From Parasphingorhabdus sp. (lineage in GTDB: Bacteria > Pseudomonadota > Alphaproteobacteria > Sphingomonadales > Sphingomonadaceae): 64,000 bases of DNA. Shown here in pieces: positions 28,410-39,202 of this stretch. The stretch covers positions 1 through 64,000 of the forward strand of contig JAUCYS010000005.1 in the NCBI GenBank assembly GCA_030373505.1, read 5' to 3'. Under the pieces are notes generated by a model, which did not search any database, was not told where the DNA came from, and saw only the letters and a program-made list of their open reading frames with translations. The stretch's first letter is position 1. The number at the start of each line of letters is the position of its first letter. A program made the translations under genes and the position numbers.

Positions 28410-28963
28410 AGCAGGTCCATTTGCGCGACGGGCGCGAAGCTCCTGCGGTGCAGCGGCGTCGGCCCATATTTTCTGAGCGCGGCCAGATGCTCCGCCGTGC
28501 CATAGCCCTTGTTGCGATCCCAGCCATATTGCGGATATTGTTCCGCGGCAGCGACCATCAGCCGGTCGCGATATTCCTTGGCCAGGATGGAGGCCGCGGA
28601 AATACAGGGATGGATCGCATCCCCGCCGATCACCGCCTCGGCTGAATATTTCCAGCGCGGCAGGCGATTGCCATCGACCAGCACATACCTCGGCGCCATC
28701 TCTAGCCCCTCCACCGCCCGCGTCATCGCGAGCATGGTGGCCTGCAGGATATTGATATCGTCAATCTCGGCTTCGCAGCATTGGGCGACGGAAAAGCGGG
28801 CACAGGCCATGATTTCGGCTTCGAGACGGGCGCGCGCCTTGGCCGTCAGTTTCTTGCTGTCGTTCAGTCCCTGGATGGGGTGCCCGTCAGGCAAAATGAC
28901 CACCGCTGCCACCACCGGGCCGGCAAGCGGCCCCCTGCCTGCTTCATCGACGCCGGCGATCAT
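28406..28963 (-). CDS. rnhB: ribonuclease HII
   Basis: This removes ribonucleotides from DNA and RNA from RNA-DNA hybrids. The 185-residue protein starts with the catalytic [13 protein letters not shown], followed by [13 protein letters not shown], the second carboxylate region YVLVDGN, and [14 protein letters not shown]. It starts inside the thiD stop by a 4-bp ATGA overlap and ends the glmM-thiD-rnhB run. In several Alphaproteobacteria rnhB sits beside ccrM; here the desaturase lies between them. Confidence 0.95.
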   Translation of the reverse strand: MIAGVDEAGRGPLAGPVVAAVVILPDGHPIQGLNDSKKLTAKARARLEAEIMACARFSVAQCCEAEIDDINILQATMLAMTRAVEGLEMAPRYVLVDGNRLPRWKYSAEAVIGGDAIHPCISAASILAKEYRDRLMVAAAEQYPQYGWDRNKGYGTAEHLAALRKYGPTPLHRRSFAPVAQMDLL

Positions 28964-29733
28964 CTGTCTTCATCCTGAAAGTCGGTTACAAACTGGTGGC
29001 CGAGGGGACCGCTGCCTGCGCCGAGACCCGGTGCTTCCAGAATCGCGATGCGGGTAAAGGAGGTCGCCTGTTCAAACGCCGCTGTCAGATCCATCCCGCT
29101 GCCCAGACCGACCGCCAGCGCACTGGCAAAGGTGCAGCCGGTGCCATGGGTTTCGCTGGTCTCCAGCCTCTTGCCCTCCAGCCTTCTGATCAGGCCGCCA
29201 AGCGAATAGAGTTCGTCGACGATCACCGGGCCCTCGCCATGGCCACCCTTGATGACCAGATGACAGCCGTGCCCCAATATCTCTTCCCTGCCTCCCAGAG
29301 CTGCCAGCTCCGGCAGATTGGGCGTCACCACCGACGCAACATCCATCAGCCGATCGAAGGCCGCGATCGTTTCGCCATCGGCCAGTTCGCTGCCGCTCGT
29401 CGCGACCATCACCGGATCGAAGACGATGGGGACGCTGAGTCCGTCCAGATAGTCGGCCACCGCCCGCGCCGCCTCGGCGCTGCCGATCATGCCGATCTTG
29501 ACCGCATCGACACCGATATCGCTGGCGACCGATTCAATCTGCGCCAGAATCATTGCGGTCGGCACGAGGTGCACGGATTGAACGCCCAGCGTATTTTGCG
29601 CGGTGATTGCGGTGATCGCGGTCATCGCGTGTCCGCCGAGCATGGTAATGGTCTTGATATCCGCCTGGATCCCCGCGCCGCCGCCGCTGTCCGAGCCGGC
29701 GATCGACAATATCCGCGGACAAGACGCGCTCAC
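28960..29733 (-). CDS. thiD: hydroxymethylpyrimidine / phosphomethylpyrimidine kinase
   Basis: This phosphorylates HMP and HMP-P to HMP-PP for thiamine synthesis or salvage. The PfkB-like fold is evident from [21 protein letters not shown] at the N-terminus, [44 protein letters not shown] and the ATP/anion-hole [14 protein letters not shown] prefer the GTG at 29733, whose GTGA overlaps the stop of the small upstream gene and gives 257 residues; an ATG at 29769 would add 12 residues inside that gene. No TPP riboswitch is visible upstream. Confidence 0.92.
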   Translation of the reverse strand: MSASCPRILSIAGSDSGGGAGIQADIKTITMLGGHAMTAITAITAQNTLGVQSVHLVPTAMILAQIESVASDIGVDAVKIGMIGSAEAARAVADYLDGLSVPIVFDPVMVATSGSELADGETIAAFDRLMDVASVVTPNLPELAALGGREEILGHGCHLVIKGGHGEGPVIVDELYSLGGLIRRLEGKRLETSETHGTGCTFASALAVGLGSGMDLTAAFEQATSFTRIAILEAPGLGAGSGPLGHQFVTDFQDEDR

Positions 29734-29918
29734 AGGAACAGCGGTCCGACCTGCACGATCAGAAACCATTCCATGGCCCCGGCCAGCAGCAGGATCAAAA
29801 TCCAGAAGCGCTTAAAAAAACCGCGCGCGAAAAAATAGAGGATGGCGGTCACCAGAACCGGGAGGATCAGGCCCATAACGACAATCGTCCGGGCATCCAG
29901 AGCGTCCAGAAAGGTCAT
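29730..29918 (-). CDS. small two-helix membrane protein, unknown function
   Basis: This 62-residue hydrophobic protein has two predicted membrane helices (TIVVMGLILPVLVTAILYFFA and WILILLLAGAMEWFLIVQV) separated by RGFFKRF. It lies between glmM (67 bp upstream) and thiD (4-bp overlap) in the same direction, which supports it being translated. I do not recognise a family. Confidence 0.6.
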   Translation of the reverse strand: MTFLDALDARTIVVMGLILPVLVTAILYFFARGFFKRFWILILLLAGAMEWFLIVQVGPLFL

Positions 29919-29985
29919 CTTTTGTTATTCCCCATTCGTAAGCAGGATATTTCACCGGCAGCGAAAGCGTCGGTCGGGCCAAGCA

Positions 29986-31326
29986 TCAGCCAGCGACGTC
30001 CCGGACGACGTCACAAATCCGGTCGACCACGGCATGGACCTGATCCTGATCGTCGCCTTCCGCCATCACCCGGATCAGCGGCTCGGTGCCGGATTTGCGG
30101 ATCACCAGACGGCCCGCTCCGTCCAGTTCCTTCTCTGCCTCCGCGATCACCGCCTTGACCTTGTCGTCATCAAGCGGCTGGCCGCTGCTGTAGCGAACAT
30201 TCTTGAGCAGTTGGGGAACCGGATCAAAGAGATGCAGCAATTCGCTGGCCGGCTTGCCGCACTCGACCAGCTCGCCCAGCACCTGCAGGGCCGCCACCGT
30301 GCCATCGCCAGTCGTGCCGTGGTCGAGCAGGATCATATGACCGGATTGCTCGCCGCCGACATTGTAACCGCCCTTCTTCATCTCTTCCAGGACATAGCGG
30401 TCTCCGACCTTTGCCCGGACCAGCTCCAGATGCTGATCATTCAGAAATCTTTCCAGCCCGAGATTGGACATCACCGTCGCGACAATCCCGTCGCCGCGCA
30501 GCAGGCCGTTACGGCTCCAGCTGGAGCCGATCAGCGCCATCAGCTGATCGCCGTCGACAATCTGTCCTTTTTCATCGATCACGATCAGCCGGTCGGCATC
30601 GCCATCCAGCGCGATGCCGATATGGGCGCCCGAAGCAACCACCGTTTCCTGCAGCACCGCCACATCGGTCGATCCGCATTTGTCGTTGATATTCAGTCCG
30701 TTGGGACTGACACCCAAGGTAATAACCTCTGCGCCCAGTTCCCAGAATGCCGAAGGGGCAACCTGATAGGCAGCCCCGTTCGCGCAATCGCAGACAATTT
30801 TCAGCCCATCCAGACGGATATGATCCGCCAGCGACATCTTGACCGCGTGGATATAGCGGCCGCGGGCATCTTCATAGCGCCTGGCGCGGCCAATATCCGC
30901 CGCCCGGGCCAATTGTGCATCCTCGGTCAGATAGGTCTCGATCTTCAATTCATCCTCGTCGGACAGTTTGAAACCGTCCGGCCCGAACAACTTGATGCCA
31001 TTGTCATAATAGGGATTGTGACTGGCCGAAATCATAACGCCCAGATCCGCGCGCATCGACACCGTCAGCAGGGCGACCGCAGGAGTGGGCATCGGGCCAA
31101 CCTGAACCACATCCATGCCAACGCTCGTAAAGCCGGCCACCAGAGCATTTTCCATCATATAGCCGGAAAGCCGGGTATCTTTGCCGATCACGACCCGGTG
31201 GCGGTGATTGCCGCGCTGAAAATGCCGGCCGGCCGCCTGTCCCACTTTCATCGCGATCTCTGCGGTCATCGGATGCTTGTTGGTCAGTCCGCGTATACCG
31301 TCGGTTCCGAAAAATTTCTTGGTCAT
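29986..31326 (-). CDS. glmM: phosphoglucosamine mutase
   Basis: This converts glucosamine-6-phosphate to glucosamine-1-phosphate for peptidoglycan and lipopolysaccharide precursors. The 446-residue protein begins [14 protein letters not shown] and has the phosphoserine loop [17 protein letters not shown], the metal loop ALDGDADR, the sugar loop GGEQSGH and the phosphate loop [17 protein letters not shown] chose the ATG at 31326, with AGGTGA just upstream, over a GTG two codons earlier. It heads the run with the small membrane gene, thiD and rnhB. Confidence 0.96.
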   Translation of the reverse strand: MTKKFFGTDGIRGLTNKHPMTAEIAMKVGQAAGRHFQRGNHRHRVVIGKDTRLSGYMMENALVAGFTSVGMDVVQVGPMPTPAVALLTVSMRADLGVMISASHNPYYDNGIKLFGPDGFKLSDEDELKIETYLTEDAQLARAADIGRARRYEDARGRYIHAVKMSLADHIRLDGLKIVCDCANGAAYQVAPSAFWELGAEVITLGVSPNGLNINDKCGSTDVAVLQETVVASGAHIGIALDGDADRLIVIDEKGQIVDGDQLMALIGSSWSRNGLLRGDGIVATVMSNLGLERFLNDQHLELVRAKVGDRYVLEEMKKGGYNVGGEQSGHMILLDHGTTGDGTVAALQVLGELVECGKPASELLHLFDPVPQLLKNVRYSSGQPLDDDKVKAVIAEAEKELDGAGRLVIRKSGTEPLIRVMAEGDDQDQVHAVVDRICDVVRDVAG

Positions 31327-31366
31327 ATTCACCTATATTTCAACATGGTCGGGTTCCGCTAAGCTA

Positions 31367-31394
31367 GTCTCTAGCCGATCAAACGGCTCGAGAC
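31367..31394 (+). repeat. inverted repeat between glmM and the symporter gene
   Basis: GTCTCTAGCCG and CGGCTCGAGAC form an 11-bp stem with one mismatch around a 6-base loop. There is no T tract, so a terminator is unlikely. It lies 107 bp upstream of the symporter start and could be an operator. The rest of this 170-bp spacer shows nothing clear. Confidence 0.4.
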
Positions 31395-31500
31395 CAAGAA
31401 GGAATGGAACTGGCCCGACCTTTTCCCCGATAATCTCTCCTTGCCAGCGGGTGCCGGTCATGGTTGATGGTCGGCCTGGGCAAGGCAAAGGGACATTCTG

Positions 31501-32717
31501 TTGAAAAAAGCGCTGATCATTCTTGTTGCTCTGGTTCTCGGGATTGTGATCGGGCTGCTATTCGGCTCAAGAAGCCCCTTGCTGGTCGAAGCTGCCGATG
31601 TGGTCGGCCATATGTGGCTCAACGCCTTGCGGATGACCGTCATTCCGCTGGTCTTCACGCTTCTGATCGTCGGCATCGGCAAGGCCGCCTCTATGGCGCG
31701 GGCCGGGCGGATGACGGCGCGTGCCATCGGGTTCATGATATTCATTCTCTGGTGTTCGTCGGCGATGGCGGCGTTCGTGACGCCTGCACTGCTCCAGCTG
31801 TTCCCGCTCGATGGTGATGCAGCGGCGGCGCTCCAGTCTGCGCTCGGCGCTGCGGCACCCCCCGGTGACGTACCGCCGTTCAGCGAATTTCTCCGCGCGC
31901 TGATTCCGACCAACGCCATCGCTGCCGCCGCAGAAGATGCCGTGCTGCCGCTGATGGTCTTTGCCCTTGCGTTCGCCTTTGCGATCACTCGGCTACCCGA
32001 GTCACAAAGAGCGATGCTGGACCAGTTTTTCAACGCACTGGCCGATGCCCTGCTGATCCTGATCCAGTGGGTGCTGCTCCTTGCACCGGCGGGGGTCTTT
32101 GCGCTGGCCGTCGGGGTGGGTGCCAATGCCGGACTGGCTGCCTTCGGGGCCCTGCTCCATTATGTGCTGATTGTCAGCAGCGTCGGGGTCGTGATCTGGC
32201 TGTTCAGCTATATCCTCACCTATGTCGGCAGCAAAACCAGTCCTGTCGCCTTTTTCAAGGCATCGGCCCCGGCCCAGGCAGTCGCCATTTCGACGCAAAG
32301 TTCGCTGGCCTCGCTGCCGGCGATGGTCAGCGGCGTCAAGGCGATGGGCGTCGGGGACCGCTCCGCCGATGTCGTGCTGCCGATTGCCGTTGCCCTTTTC
32401 AGGGCAACCGGACCCTGCATGAATCTTGCGGTCGCCATCTATGTAGCTCATCTGCTTGGCATTCCCCTGTCGATCGGAGCGCTGGCGATCGGCGTCGCGG
32501 TGGCAGCGATCACCACCATGGGCGCGGTCAGCCTGCCTGGCTCGATCAGCTTCATCACCTCGATCGCTCCGATCTGCCTTGCCATGGGCATTCCGATCGA
32601 ACCGCTCGTTCTGCTTTTGGCGATCGAGACCTTTCCTGATATTATCCGCACCGTCGCCAATGTCAGTGCCGACATGAGCGTGACGGCGATTGTCGCCAGA
32701 AGCGAAGGAGATTTGAC

Positions 32718-32721
<4 letters not shown>
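31501..32721 (+). CDS. dicarboxylate/amino acid:cation symporter (DAACS family)
   Basis: This encodes a 406-residue inner-membrane carrier of the GltP/DctA family that takes up glutamate, aspartate or C4-dicarboxylates with H+ or Na+. The first helix is [18 protein letters not shown]. Family motifs follow: [20 protein letters not shown], the re-entrant loop [13 protein letters not shown] (Ser-rich substrate loop), [16 protein letters not shown] and [23 protein letters not shown]. The start is a TTG with AAAGGGA eight bases upstream; no ATG fits. It ends in an ATGA overlap with the aldo-keto reductase gene. Confidence 0.9.
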
Positions 32722-33710
<989 letters not shown>

Positions 33711-33713
33711 CCG

Positions 33714-35009
33714 CTAGTGGTCATAGGCCTTGGGCAAGGTGCCCGGTGTCGGGTTGCTGTACCGGTCCCTGAGCCGCATCTGGCGATTGGACAGTGACTG
33801 GTCGACGCCGTCGATCATGACCTTTTCGACCTGGGTCGAAAGCTCCAGCGGATCGCCGGTCCAGATCACCACATCCGCCTTGCGCCCGGCTTTCAGCGAA
33901 CCCAGCTGGCCGCCCATGTCCATGATCTCCGCCGGCACCGAACTGATCGCGGCAAAGGCCTCGTCCCAGGTCAGGCCGGTGGCACGCGGCACTTTGGTCA
34001 GCGCGACGAGATTGCCGGCATATTGCACCGAATAGCGCAGCTGGTGCGCGTCGCGGTCGTTGATCATGCCGATTGCCACCCGGACGCCCGCATCTTTCAT
34101 CCGGCCGATATTCGATTGGGTCGCGGACAGGTCCTCAAATCCGTAGGGCAAATCGCTGAGCGCCGAGGCCAGCACCGGGACACCGGCAGCGGCAATATGT
34201 TCGGCGACGCGCCAGCCTTCATTGGCGCCGACCAGTACCAGGTCGAGCGCGGGAAAATCCTTACGCAGATCAAGGACCTTCAGGATATCATTGGCGCTTT
34301 CGACATGGACCAGCAGCTTGGTGCTGCCATTGATCACCGGCAACAGCGCTTTCGCGTCCGAGGCCTTGAGCAGATCGCTGTCGAACACCGCCGGATTGCG
34401 CGCATAGGTGCGCGCTTCCTCAAGCAAGGCCCGGAACAGGATATGAGCAGCAGCCCGGCTCCCTCCGGCCCGCCGGTGCCCGGCCTCGCCCAGTTCGACA
34501 AACTGGAAAGCCCGCGCCTCGGTAATTGGATTTTCATCCTGGCCGAGATCGATCACTGCCCCATAGCCGCCGAAAATCGATGAGCCGCTGTCGGGTGATA
34601 CGACCGCGCGCGTAACCCCGGCAGCCCGGTTGACCGAGATTGGCGAGGCAAAAGGATTGACTGCATATTGGATATCGAGCGCTGCCGAAAACACACTTTT
34701 ATCCGCTTCCGTGTCATTGGTCTGGCTGACCGCGCCGACCTCGATCAGGCCGATCCGGCTGAAGCCGGCAAAAATTCCGGGCGTGACCCATTTTCCCGTC
34801 GCGTCGATCCGCTGTGCATCGGCGGGAATGGCGACATTGGCACCGGCAGCAACGACCCGGTCACCCCGGATCAGCACGGTGCCGCCCTCGATCGGGGCGC
34901 TGCCGTCACCAATGACGACCTTGCCGCCGGTAATCGCGGTGGTTTGCGCAGCGAGCGGAGCAGCGATCAGGGCCGCAGCGGAGGCGAGAAACAGGGACAG
35001 GCGCTTCAT
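33714..35009 (-). CDS. exported amidohydrolase-fold protein lacking the HxH metal motif
   Basis: This encodes a 431-residue exported protein (signal peptide MKRLSLFLASAAALIAAPLAAQ) with the amidohydrolase composite domain at both ends (GGKVVIGDGSAPIEGGTVLIRGDRVVAAG; GSLKAGRKADVVIWTGDPL). Where active members have TPGIIDxHxH it reads TPGIFAGFSRIGLIEVG, and the late catalytic Asp motif is replaced by INDRDAHQLRY, so the binuclear metal site seems lost. It overlaps by 4 bp the neighbouring amidohydrolase that keeps its histidines. A non-catalytic partner is plausible; a divergent enzyme is also possible. Confidence 0.85.
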   Translation of the reverse strand: MKRLSLFLASAAALIAAPLAAQTTAITGGKVVIGDGSAPIEGGTVLIRGDRVVAAGANVAIPADAQRIDATGKWVTPGIFAGFSRIGLIEVGAVSQTNDTEADKSVFSAALDIQYAVNPFASPISVNRAAGVTRAVVSPDSGSSIFGGYGAVIDLGQDENPITEARAFQFVELGEAGHRRAGGSRAAAHILFRALLEEARTYARNPAVFDSDLLKASDAKALLPVINGSTKLLVHVESANDILKVLDLRKDFPALDLVLVGANEGWRVAEHIAAAGVPVLASALSDLPYGFEDLSATQSNIGRMKDAGVRVAIGMINDRDAHQLRYSVQYAGNLVALTKVPRATGLTWDEAFAAISSVPAEIMDMGGQLGSLKAGRKADVVIWTGDPLELSTQVEKVMIDGVDQSLSNRQMRLRDRYSNPTPGTLPKAYDH

Positions 35010-36403
35010 TTCACATCTCCTTCGCCGGGCTGACCGAGCTCGAAATCGCTCACTGGACGCCGCTGCGCATCGGCGCTGTCAAACATCAAGGCGCCATCGA
35101 TCCAGACCTTGTCGGGCCGCGAATAGACGCTGAGCGGATTGCCGTTCCACAGCACCAGGTCGGCCATCTTGCCGGGCTTCAGGCTGCCGGTCATTTGTTC
35201 AATGCCCATGGCCTTGGCCGGATTATAGGTGATCCACTGGATCGCCTGCGCGTCGCTGATGTCGATGCCCATAGCCCGGCCATCGGCCAGCGCCTTGGCC
35301 GCTTCCTGGTTGAGCCGCTGAATCTGGTTCTCGTCATCGCTGTGAACGATCACACAGGCCCCGGCCTTTTGCAGCAGCGCGGCATTTTCCGGAATCGCGT
35401 CATAGGCTTCCATCTTGAAGCCCCACCAGTCCGCCCATACGGCCGAACAGATGCCCTCTTTCGCAAGGATGTCGGCGATCTTGTAGCTTTCGACCGCGTG
35501 GTGAAAGGCCGTCACCTTATAGCCGAATTCCTTCGACATATCGATGATCTGCGCCATCTCGTCGGCGCGGTAGCAATGGTTGTGGACCAATATGTCGCCG
35601 TCGAGCACAGCGGCGAGCGTTTCCTTGCCGAGATCGCGCTTTGGCGGCTTGGCATCGTTGCGCTTGCTGCGATATTCCTGCGCGTCGATCCAGGTCTGCC
35701 GTTCGACGGCCAGGCTGCCCATGCGCGTCGACGGGGCGCGGTTGCGGCTGCCGTAGACCCGTTTCGGATTCTCGCCGCAGGCCATTTTCATGCCGTAGGG
35801 CGCACCGGGGAATTTCATCGCCTGAACCGTGCGCGCCGGCACATTTTTCAGCACAACAGAGCGGCCTCCGAAGAGATTGGCCGATCCGGGCAGAATCTGC
35901 AGCGCGGTGATGCCGCCATTGGCCATGGCCCGCGAAAATCCGGGATCCTGCGGCCAGACACTATGCTCCGCCCAGACTTCCGGAGTGACCGGAGAGGTCG
36001 CCTCATTGCCGTCGCTGTGCGCGTCGACGCTGGGCGTCGGATAGTCGCCCAGATGGCTGTGCACATCGATAATGCCGGGCGTCACATATTTACCGGACCC
36101 GTCGACCACCGTGGCGTCTCCGGGGATCGCGGTCTCGGGGCCGCCGACAGAGGATATTTTTCCGTCGACCATGAACAGGGTGCCATTGTCGATCTTGCCA
36201 CCCTCGCCGTCAAAAATCGTCACGCCGGTGATCGCCGTGGGGGCGGAAGGATAGGCCCGGTAGGTGGACGGAAAGGCAGGCCCGCCCCGCGCGCTCGATG
36301 GTGGCGGTGCCGCGCTGGCGGAACTGGGTTCCGCCCCGCTGGCCGTGCATCCGGCCAAGAGTGATCCGCCAGCAGCCAGCGCCAGCAAAGCCCGAATTTT
36401 CAT
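35006..36403 (-). CDS. lipoprotein amidohydrolase (metal-dependent)
   Basis: This encodes a 465-residue protein with a lipobox LLAGC (Cys19), so it is lipid-anchored in the envelope. The amidohydrolase metal ligands are present: TPGIIDVHSHLGD (HxH), VHNHCYRADEM, TAFHHAVES, and the late Asp in VIVHSDDENQ, ending in GSLKPGKMADLVLWNGNPLSVY. It lies between a POT peptide permease and the HxH-less homologue, so a dipeptidase-like or imide-hydrolase role in peptide use is inferred, but the bond cleaved is unknown. Confidence 0.9.
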   Translation of the reverse strand: MKIRALLALAAGGSLLAGCTASGAEPSSASAAPPPSSARGGPAFPSTYRAYPSAPTAITGVTIFDGEGGKIDNGTLFMVDGKISSVGGPETAIPGDATVVDGSGKYVTPGIIDVHSHLGDYPTPSVDAHSDGNEATSPVTPEVWAEHSVWPQDPGFSRAMANGGITALQILPGSANLFGGRSVVLKNVPARTVQAMKFPGAPYGMKMACGENPKRVYGSRNRAPSTRMGSLAVERQTWIDAQEYRSKRNDAKPPKRDLGKETLAAVLDGDILVHNHCYRADEMAQIIDMSKEFGYKVTAFHHAVESYKIADILAKEGICSAVWADWWGFKMEAYDAIPENAALLQKAGACVIVHSDDENQIQRLNQEAAKALADGRAMGIDISDAQAIQWITYNPAKAMGIEQMTGSLKPGKMADLVLWNGNPLSVYSRPDKVWIDGALMFDSADAQRRPVSDFELGQPGEGDVK

Positions 36404-36420
36404 AGAACGCCCCTTTAGTC

Positions 36421-38010
36421 TTATATTTTCGTTGTCGGATGCACACCGGCAGCCTGCGGCTCGCCCACTTCCGGCTGACCTTCTAGATCATCGCCAACCG
36501 TATGGTCCTCCAGCGTATCGAGATGCATCAGCTTCTTGATCAGCGGCGAAATCACGATCACGCCTACGCCGACACCGACCGCAACCCAGCCGACGGTTGA
36601 ATAGACGTCCAGAACGCGATCAGGCCCGGCCCCTTCCGCGCCAACGGCAGAAGCGATCAGCCCGGCAGCAAAATTGCCGGTGGCCGATGCAAAGAACCAT
36701 GTCCCCATGATCAGGCTGGCCATATGCGCAGGAGCGAGACGGTTCATCGCGCTCAGGCCCACGGGTGACAGGCACAGTTCGCCGGTCGTGTGCAGCAGAT
36801 AGATAAGGAAGATGAACAGGACCGGCGTAAGGTTTCCGCTCCCGGCAGCCAGCGAGCCGGCAACCAGTACCAGAAAGCCCGCCCCCAGCTGGATCAGGCC
36901 CAGACCGAATTTGGCCGGAGCAGAGGGTTCCAGTCCCCTGCGGCCCAACATGGTCCAGAGCAGCGCAAAGACCGGTGCCAGCAGGACGATATAGATCGCA
37001 TTGATCGACTGGAACACCGATGCAGGCACTTCAACACCCAACATGGTCCGGTCAACGCTGCGGTCGGTGAACAGGTTCAGCGACGAACCGGCCTGTTCGA
37101 ACAAGGCCCAGAACAGGATCGATCCGAAAATCAGGAACATGGCGGCAAAAATCCGGTCCCGGTCCTCGGGTTCAAGCTTTGCGACAGCGGTATAAAGCAC
37201 ATAAGCAACCAGTATTGCCCCTGCTACGCCCAGCAGCGAACCGACCAGCGCCTGATTCTGGATCAATATCCACACCAGGCCAACGGTTGCAAAACTCAGA
37301 GCATAGAGAAGCCATTCGAACTTGATGCCGGCGACCTTGTTTTCGAGGCGCGCCGGGTCATTGGCTTCGCCGCGGCCAACCAGCAGCGGCTTGCCCCAGA
37401 CGAAGACCACCAGACCAAGCAGCATGCCCAGTCCCGCCGCACCGAAGCCGTAGGACCAGCCATAGGACTGACCCAGCCAGCCCGCGATGATCGCGCCCAG
37501 CGCGGCGCCCAGATTGATGCCCATGTAGAAAATCGTGTAGGCCGGGTCGCGGCGAATGTCGGTGCGCGTGTAGAGCTGCCCGACGATGACCGAGATATTG
37601 GCTTTCAGAAAGCCCGATCCAACGATGATGAACGCCAGTGCCAGCCAGAAGATATTGATCGCGGGATCGGCCTGCCCGGCGCCCTCGCCTTCGAAGGCCA
37701 TCAGGAAATGGCCGAAGGTGAGCAGCAAGGCGCCAAAGGCTACCGCCTTGCGCTGGCCGAGATAGCGGTCAGCCAGATAGCCGCCGATGACCGGCGTGAT
37801 ATAGACCAGCGCCGTATAGGCTCCGTAAATGATCCCCGCTTCGCTGTCGGAAAACATCCAGTGCTGGACCAGGTAGAAAATGAGCAGAGCGCGCATGCCA
37901 TAATAGGAAAAACGTTCCCACATTTCGGCAAAGAACAGGACAAAAAGGCCTTTCGGATGGCCGAGGAATGTTCCTCTTGCATCGCCAGACTCCAGATACG
38001 CACCCGCCAT
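36421..38010 (-). CDS. proton-dependent oligopeptide transporter (POT/PTR2 family)
   Basis: This encodes a 529-residue MFS carrier importing di- and tripeptides with protons. The POT signatures are visible: ERFSYYGMRALLIFYL (the ExxERFxYY motif on helix 1), GGYLADRYLGQRKAVA, YMGINLGAALGAIIAGWLGQ (the FYxxINxG motif), and a late LLHTTGELCLSPVGLSAMNRLAP. About 14 hydrophobic segments can be traced. It is the first gene of a three-gene run with the two amidohydrolases, which would process peptides on the outside while this carrier brings products in (inference). Confidence 0.94.
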   Translation of the reverse strand: MAGAYLESGDARGTFLGHPKGLFVLFFAEMWERFSYYGMRALLIFYLVQHWMFSDSEAGIIYGAYTALVYITPVIGGYLADRYLGQRKAVAFGALLLTFGHFLMAFEGEGAGQADPAINIFWLALAFIIVGSGFLKANISVIVGQLYTRTDIRRDPAYTIFYMGINLGAALGAIIAGWLGQSYGWSYGFGAAGLGMLLGLVVFVWGKPLLVGRGEANDPARLENKVAGIKFEWLLYALSFATVGLVWILIQNQALVGSLLGVAGAILVAYVLYTAVAKLEPEDRDRIFAAMFLIFGSILFWALFEQAGSSLNLFTDRSVDRTMLGVEVPASVFQSINAIYIVLLAPVFALLWTMLGRRGLEPSAPAKFGLGLIQLGAGFLVLVAGSLAAGSGNLTPVLFIFLIYLLHTTGELCLSPVGLSAMNRLAPAHMASLIMGTWFFASATGNFAAGLIASAVGAEGAGPDRVLDVYSTVGWVAVGVGVGVIVISPLIKKLMHLDTLEDHTVGDDLEGQPEVGEPQAAGVHPTTKI

Positions 38011-38168
38011 ATTATACTCCCCGACTGTTACTAAGGACCGTCAACCGCAGCCCGCTTGCCTCGCACCCTAATGAAAAAAATGCGCAAGTGAAGCAGATTG
38101 TTTCAACCGAGACCGGTTTATTGCCAATTCCTCTTGCAATCGGCCGCGTCTCTTCCAAAGTGACGCTG

Positions 38169-38771
38169 ATGACAGAAAAGCCGTTCAACGACCTCAGCAA
38201 CCTCGCCAGCTATTTCCCCTCCCGCCGTTCCGGCCGGCCGCGCAACATGGTGGCCCCGGGACCGAGCGACGCACAGATCGAGGAGATTGTCGCTCTTGCG
38301 ATGCGCACGCCGGATCATGGCAAGCTGGCGCCGTGGCGTGTTGTCTCGGTTGGTGCTGACCAGCGCGACCGGCTCGCGCAGGGTTTCACCGACGCCTATC
38401 GCGCCGAGAAACCCGAAGCGGGCCGTCTGGAACTCGAGGGACTGGAATCCATGGCCCATGAGGCCCCCTGCCTGCTGGTGCTGCTGTCCTCGCCGGTCGA
38501 ATCGTCGAAAATTCCGCTGTGGGAACAGGAACTCAGCTGTGGTGCCTTTGCGATGAATATCCTGCACGCCGCCCATAGCCTGGGATTTGTCGGCGGCTGG
38601 ATCACCGGCTGGCCAGCCTATAATGACGATGTACGCGACCTGTTCGGTTCTGCGCCGGAAAAAATTGCCGGCCTGCTCTATATCGGCACGTCGAATATCG
38701 AGCTGGCCGAACGTCCGCGCCCCCAAGTGGAAGACATATTGTCGGCCTGGACACCACCGGTCGCCCTCTAG
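38169..38771 (+). CDS. nitroreductase family flavoprotein
   Basis: This encodes a 200-residue FMN protein of the NfnB/YdjA-type nitroreductases, with SRRSGRPRNM at the FMN phosphate site, MRTPDHGKLAPWRVVSV (a YdjA-like APxxGKxxPWR motif), GAFAMNILHAAHSLGFVGGWITG and IAGLLYIGTS. It probably reduces quinones or nitro compounds with NAD(P)H; the physiological substrate is unknown. The ATG at 38169 was chosen because upstream residues are not family-like. It is divergent from the POT gene and 79 bp before the GntR gene. Confidence 0.91.
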   Translation: MTEKPFNDLSNLASYFPSRRSGRPRNMVAPGPSDAQIEEIVALAMRTPDHGKLAPWRVVSVGADQRDRLAQGFTDAYRAEKPEAGRLELEGLESMAHEAPCLLVLLSSPVESSKIPLWEQELSCGAFAMNILHAAHSLGFVGGWITGWPAYNDDVRDLFGSAPEKIAGLLYIGTSNIELAERPRPQVEDILSAWTPPVAL

Positions 38772-38850
38772 TCGATCGCCTGTCCAACCAAATCCGGCAG
38801 ACTCCCAACTATCCCTTGCCCGCCTCGCTGTATTATGGCAGTGATGCAGC

Positions 38851-39195
38851 ATGAACATTGCAAACAAGCCAGTCTATCTGAAATTGCGGGATATTATTGC
38901 CGAATCCATTCTCGATGGCGACTATCGCGAAGGCGACATGCTGCCTTCGGTCCGGGTATTCGCGGCGGAACAGGGCGCGAATCCCCTGACCGTTGCCAAA
39001 GCCTATCAGGGTTTTCAGGAAGACGGCCTGGTCACGGTGAAACGCGGTGTCGGCATGTTTGTCGCGCCCGGTGCCAAAAATCGCCTGCGCAGCGCCCAGC
39101 GAGACGATTTCATCAAGAATGTCTGGCCACCGGTCGAACGGCAGATGAAGCGGCTGGACCTGTCGATCGATGACCTGATGAAAAGCGACGCCTGA
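38851..39195 (+). CDS. GntR family regulator, short YtrA type
   Basis: This encodes a 114-residue regulator: a winged helix KPVYLKLRDIIAESILDGDYREGDMLPSVRVFAAEQGANPLTVAKAYQGFQEDGLVTVKRGVGMFVA, followed by a short tail of about 40 residues instead of a full ligand-binding domain. This is the YtrA subfamily, which often controls membrane transport or envelope genes next to it. It may act on the nitroreductase upstream or on unlinked targets. Its stop is 7 bp from the convergent TPR gene. Confidence 0.88.
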   Translation: MNIANKPVYLKLRDIIAESILDGDYREGDMLPSVRVFAAEQGANPLTVAKAYQGFQEDGLVTVKRGVGMFVAPGAKNRLRSAQRDDFIKNVWPPVERQMKRLDLSIDDLMKSDA

Positions 39196-39202
39196 TCGCC
39201 GC

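Noticed and set aside
29842-31362. A 506-residue plus-strand frame opposite glmM
   Set aside because: GlmM motifs are complete on the minus strand; the opposite frame shows no family features.
36790-38034. A 414-residue plus-strand frame opposite the POT permease
   Set aside because: It is Gln/Arg-rich low-quality sequence mirroring membrane-helix codons of the real gene.
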